Assembly (NCBI GenBank): GCA_023460155.1
Contig: JAEWRF010000152.1
Coordinates: forward strand, 1-8,146
Source: Bacillota bacterium
GTDB taxonomy: Bacteria > Bacillota > Clostridia > Oscillospirales > Acutalibacteraceae
Direction: 5' to 3'
DNA: 8,146 nt
In this document: positions 5,466 to 8,146 of the stretch, one piece after another
How the letters are laid out: each line of letters begins with the position of its first letter
Position numbering within the stretch: the stretch's first letter is position 1
The notes under the pieces: model-generated
Told to the model about the DNA's origin: nothing
The model's input: only the letters and a program-made list of their open reading frames with translations
Database searches by the model: none
Program-made: the position numbers and the translations under genes

Positions 5466-7324
5466 TGCCAAAGACTTTTTCGCATGCAAGGCCGAAAAAT
5501 CTGCGCAGGGCATTCGGCCTTTTGTGGCGCTACATGAAGAAACACGCCGTCTCGCTTGCACTGGTCTCCGTTCTTGCCGTTGTGAGCGCACTCGCATCCG
5601 TTTACGGTACATATCTGCTGAAACCGGTTATTGATAACTATATTCTCCCGGGAAATATTCCGGGGCTGATGCGCATGGTCGCGCTCATGGCTCTGCTGTA
5701 TTTCATCGGTGTCGCGGCAACGCACGGCTACACGCAGGCAATGGTTGTGCTGGCACAGAAAATTGTTGAGGAAATCCGGAACGATCTGTTCCGGAAGGTA
5801 CAGAAGCTGCCGCTCAGCTATTTTGACGCGCAGACGCACGGCGAGCTGATGAGCCGTTTCACAAACGACATCGACACGATCTCCGACGCGCTGAACAACA
5901 GCTTCGCCATGGTGGTGCAGAGTTTTGTCGTAACGGTCGGAACGTTCGCTGTTCTGATTGTTCTGAACGTCTGGCTTTCCGCCATTGTGCTTCTTACTTT
6001 TTTTTGCATGTTTCTGTTTCTCCGCTACAGCGGCAGACGAAGCAAAGTCTACTACGACCGGCAGCAGAAATTTCTCGGCAGCCTCGACAGCTTTGTTGAG
6101 GAGACTGTCGCGGGGCAGAAGGTCGTGCAGGTCTTTAACCATGAGACGCAGAATTTTGATGAATTTACCGTAAGAAACCGCCGCCTGCAGGAAGCCGCGA
6201 CGGGCGCCGTCACGTTTTCCAGTCTGCTTGTTCCGGTTGTAGTAAGCCTGTCTTACTTCGGTTACGCGGTTTCCGCGTGCATCGGCGCTTTCTTTGCCAT
6301 TTCAGGGCAGATCGGTCTGGGTACGCTGGCCTCTTACCTCGTTTATGTGCGGCAGGTCGCCATGCCGATCAACCAGTTTTCCCAGCAGCTCAATTTCATT
6401 CTTGCTTCGCTTTCGGGCGCGGAACGTATTGAAGAGGTTCTCTCCGCTCCGGAGGAAGAAGACTGGGGCAGCGTAACGCTCACCCGGGCTCAGATCATGC
6501 CGGACGGCTCCCTCCGCGAAACGGACCGCCGCACCGAGCAGTGGGCCTGGCGCAGACAAAAAGCGGACGGTTCGGCGGAACTTATCCCTCTGCGGGGCGA
6601 CGTACGGTTTCAGGATGTGGTGTTCGGATACGTGCCGGGGCATCCGGTCATCAAGGGGATCAACCTGTATGCGAAGCCGGGGCAGAAGATCGCTTTCGTG
6701 GGTTCGACGGGCGCGGGAAAAACAACCATCGCAAGTCTGATCAACCGGTTTTATGAAGTAACCTCGGGAACGATTTTTTATGACGGCATCGATGTGCGCG
6801 ATATTAAAAAGGACGATCTTCGCCGCTCACTCGGTGTGGTTTTGCAGGATACACACCTGTTTACCGGAACAATCGCGAAGAACATCGGCTTTTCCGGCGA
6901 TGACTTCAGTCCCGAGCGCATTGTCGCCGCGGCTAAGCTTGCAGGAGCCGATTCGTTCATCCGCCGCCTGCCGAACGGGTATGATACCGTACTGACCGGC
7001 GACGGCGACAACCTGAGCCAGGGTCAGCGTCAGCTGCTCGCCATCGCCCGTGTTGCCGCGGCCGACCCTCCGGTTCTTATTCTCGACGAGGCGACAAGCT
7101 CGGTCGATACGCGCACCGAGCGCCAGATTGAAAAAGGCATGGACCGCCTGATGGAGGGCCGCACGGTGTTCGTTATCGCGCACCGGCTTTCCACCGTGCG
7201 AAACGCAAAGGCGATCCTCGTCCTTGAGGGCGGAGAGATTCTTGAACGCGGCAGCCACGAAGAGCTGGTGGAACAAAAGGGCCGCTACTATCAGCTGTAT
7301 ACCGGGCAGTTTGAATTGTCGTAA
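5465..7324 (+). CDS. ABC exporter half-transporter with catalytic ATP site (subunit 2 of heterodimer)
   Basis: A 619-residue partner of the upstream subunit: six membrane helices (about 28-52, 70-92, 148-168, 170-187, 251-279, 288-313) then a nucleotide-binding domain (about 376-615). Walker A GSTGAGKTT at 413-421, Q-loop Gln461, Walker B ending Asp541-Glu542, and switch His573 are all canonical. The signature is LSQGQ (517-521) instead of LSGGQ, as in TM288-type subunits. Together with subunit 1 this gives one hydrolysing site and one degenerate site. An extra segment of about 40 residues (333-375, including EQWAWRRQKADGS) lies between the last membrane helix and the nucleotide-binding domain; similar insertions are known to me from YfiC/BmrD-type subunits. 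The ATG at 5465 overlaps the previous stop (TAATG), and AAGGGAGAG at 5448-5456 provides a ribosome binding site, so translation is probably coupled and gives equal amounts of both halves. It is placed in the cytoplasmic membrane as an efflux pump; the substrate is unknown. Confidence 0.95.
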   Translation: MPKTFSHARPKNLRRAFGLLWRYMKKHAVSLALVSVLAVVSALASVYGTYLLKPVIDNYILPGNIPGLMRMVALMALLYFIGVAATHGYTQAMVVLAQKIVEEIRNDLFRKVQKLPLSYFDAQTHGELMSRFTNDIDTISDALNNSFAMVVQSFVVTVGTFAVLIVLNVWLSAIVLLTFFCMFLFLRYSGRRSKVYYDRQQKFLGSLDSFVEETVAGQKVVQVFNHETQNFDEFTVRNRRLQEAATGAVTFSSLLVPVVVSLSYFGYAVSACIGAFFAISGQIGLGTLASYLVYVRQVAMPINQFSQQLNFILASLSGAERIEEVLSAPEEEDWGSVTLTRAQIMPDGSLRETDRRTEQWAWRRQKADGSAELIPLRGDVRFQDVVFGYVPGHPVIKGINLYAKPGQKIAFVGSTGAGKTTIASLINRFYEVTSGTIFYDGIDVRDIKKDDLRRSLGVVLQDTHLFTGTIAKNIGFSGDDFSPERIVAAAKLAGADSFIRRLPNGYDTVLTGDGDNLSQGQRQLLAIARVAAADPPVLILDEATSSVDTRTERQIEKGMDRLMEGRTVFVIAHRLSTVRNAKAILVLEGGEILERGSHEELVEQKGRYYQLYTGQFELS

Positions 7325-7341
7325 AAGCGCTGCTCTATAAT
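7311..7341 (+). promoter_or_regulatory. Possible promoter of the AraC-family gene
   Basis: A perfect -10 TATAAT lies at 7336-7341. The best -35 is TTGAAT (7311-7316, four of six), but the spacer is 19 bases, longer than ideal. It begins inside the last codons of the second ABC gene. The predicted start near 7348 would give a leader of about 70 bases. The same bases overlap a weak terminator-like stem, so this is tentative. Confidence 0.35.
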
Positions 7342-7359
7342 GGAATATAGGAATTTTTT
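7334..7359 (+). terminator. Weak terminator-like stem after the ABC operon
   Basis: CTATA (7335-7339) and TATAG (7346-7350) pair around a six-base loop, with one extra U-G pair at 7334/7351, and TTTTTT follows at 7354-7359. The stem is short and AT-rich, so termination would be inefficient at best. Read-through from the exporter operon into the AraC gene is plausible. Confidence 0.25.
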
Positions 7360-7419
7360 ACAAGAAACGAATATCGGTCAAAGAAGGAACCCGGCAGACC
7401 GCGTAAATTGAGGTGCCGC

Positions 7420-8115
7420 ATGCTTGATGTTTGCTATTTAAAAGATCATGTCAGCTTCTTTGCAGGCTACCGTTCGCCGGAGCGGCATAGACACTTTGCA
7501 AAGCACCTGATTTTTTCCCAAGACGGCACATTTGATTGTATTGTGAACAACAGCCACTTCCAATGTTCCGGCGTCTGTATCGACTCCGGCGCGGAGCATA
7601 CCATTCAAAACGAACGTGGGAACATATTTGTAATGCTGATAGAGGAAACCAGCGAACTATCCGAAATGCTGCGGGAACGGTATCTGCGCGAGAGCCCATA
7701 CGCTGTAATAGAGGGCGATATTCTCGGAAGTTCACGCAGTGTTCGGGAGGCCGACACCCGCGTACTGGAAGCATGTGCGCCCGACTCACATGCAAGATTC
7801 GCTTATGATGTACGGATTGCCGGCGTACTTCGGGAAATTGATTCCCGGGAAAGCATTGACGACAGCATCGTAAAGGAGCTTTGTTCAGCTGCGTGTCTTT
7901 CTCAGAGCAGACTGTCTCACCTTTTCCGTGATCAGGTGAAGATTTCGCTTTCAAGCTATCTGGTTATGGCGAAAATGGAAAAAGTGCTTATTTATCTGAT
8001 GAACGGCGAGAATATTACGACGGCATCGATTCATGCCGGCTTTAGCAGTCCTTCCCATTACGCTGCCACCTGTAAAAGGATGTTCGGCATCACTTGCTCC
8101 GACTTTGAAAAATAG
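7420..8115 (+). CDS. AraC-family transcriptional regulator, short sensor domain
   Basis: A 231-residue cytoplasmic DNA-binding protein, shorter than the usual 260-300. The N-terminal part (about 15-75) looks like a compact cupin-type sensor, with RHRHFAKHLIFSQDG at 22-36 and DSGAEHTI at 55-62 resembling the His-containing strands of AraC ligand domains. The C-terminal 90 residues form the two-helix AraC module: first helix-turn-helix at about 146-171 (LSQSRLSHLFRDQVKIS) and second at about 198-229 (ITTASIHAGFSSPSHYAATCKRMFGIT), which follows the family pattern closely. The ATG at 7420 is chosen because GAGG at 7410-7413 is six bases upstream; a TTG at 7408 is also in frame but has no ribosome binding site of its own. 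The gene lies 95 bases after the exporter operon on the same strand. Its target and ligand are unknown; it may regulate a gene beyond the right edge, itself, or the exporter. Confidence 0.9.
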   Translation: MLDVCYLKDHVSFFAGYRSPERHRHFAKHLIFSQDGTFDCIVNNSHFQCSGVCIDSGAEHTIQNERGNIFVMLIEETSELSEMLRERYLRESPYAVIEGDILGSSRSVREADTRVLEACAPDSHARFAYDVRIAGVLREIDSRESIDDSIVKELCSAACLSQSRLSHLFRDQVKISLSSYLVMAKMEKVLIYLMNGENITTASIHAGFSSPSHYAATCKRMFGITCSDFEK

Positions 8116-8146
8116 CATCTATTTGAAAGCCTCCCGCTCCTGTTCG

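Noticed and set aside
5996..6005. Run of eight T residues inside the second ABC gene
   Set aside because: It could promote slippage, but the frame is intact across it and encodes a plausible membrane helix (LTFFCMFLFL); no alternative product is indicated.
8119..8145. Possible end of a convergent minus-strand gene (eight codons reading EQEREAFK then a stop at 8121-8119)
   Set aside because: The tail looks protein-like and would end three bases from the AraC stop, but eight codons are too few to support a gene; sequence to the right is needed.

Overview
The window reads as ordinary chromosomal DNA from a low-to-mid G+C Gram-positive anaerobe, most likely a clostridial (Oscillospiraceae/Ruminococcaceae-like) species. 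This rests on the PepF-type oligopeptidase, strong GGAGG-type ribosome binding sites, sigma-A-like promoters, AT-rich spacers between moderately GC-rich genes, and a heterodimeric ABC exporter of the YfiBC/BmrCD/TM287-288 type. The genus is an inference from style, not from a database match. No mobile element, CRISPR array, tRNA or rRNA is visible.

Layout. Bases 1-982 (minus strand) hold the N-terminal 327 codons of a membrane chemoreceptor, probably a methyl-accepting chemotaxis protein: TM, single-Cache sensor domain, TM, HAMP and a second HAMP-like segment, with the output domain beyond the left edge. A 281-base divergent spacer follows. Bases 1264-3051 (plus) encode an intact M3-family oligoendopeptidase F. 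Bases 3052-3295 form a spacer with two halves: a GC-rich, strongly self-complementary island (about 3056-3167), then an AT-rich promoter and operator. Bases 3296-7324 (plus) are a tight three-gene operon: a MarR-family repressor and the two half-transporters of a heterodimeric ABC exporter. The MarR gene is 13 bases from the first ABC gene, and the two ABC genes overlap in TAATG. Bases 7420-8115 (plus) encode a short AraC-family regulator behind its own possible promoter.

How the genes work together. The operon looks like a self-regulated efflux system. A promoter with a perfect TTGACA -35 is followed at once by overlapping palindromes built on TTAGC/GCTAA, where a MarR dimer would block transcription of its own gene and the exporter until a ligand releases it. 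The two ABC subunits complement each other. The first carries a degenerate ATP site (Walker A Gly to Ala, Walker B Asp for the catalytic Glu, Gln for the switch His) with an intact VSGGQ signature. The second carries the intact catalytic residues with a degenerate LSQGQ signature. Together they make one active and one inactive site. The substrate cannot be read from the sequence. The chemoreceptor, peptidase and AraC gene have no demonstrable link to the exporter.

I found no wholly new system. The observations most worth checking are the structured spacer after pepF, the overlapping MarR operator, and the extra Walker A substitution in the degenerate ATP site.
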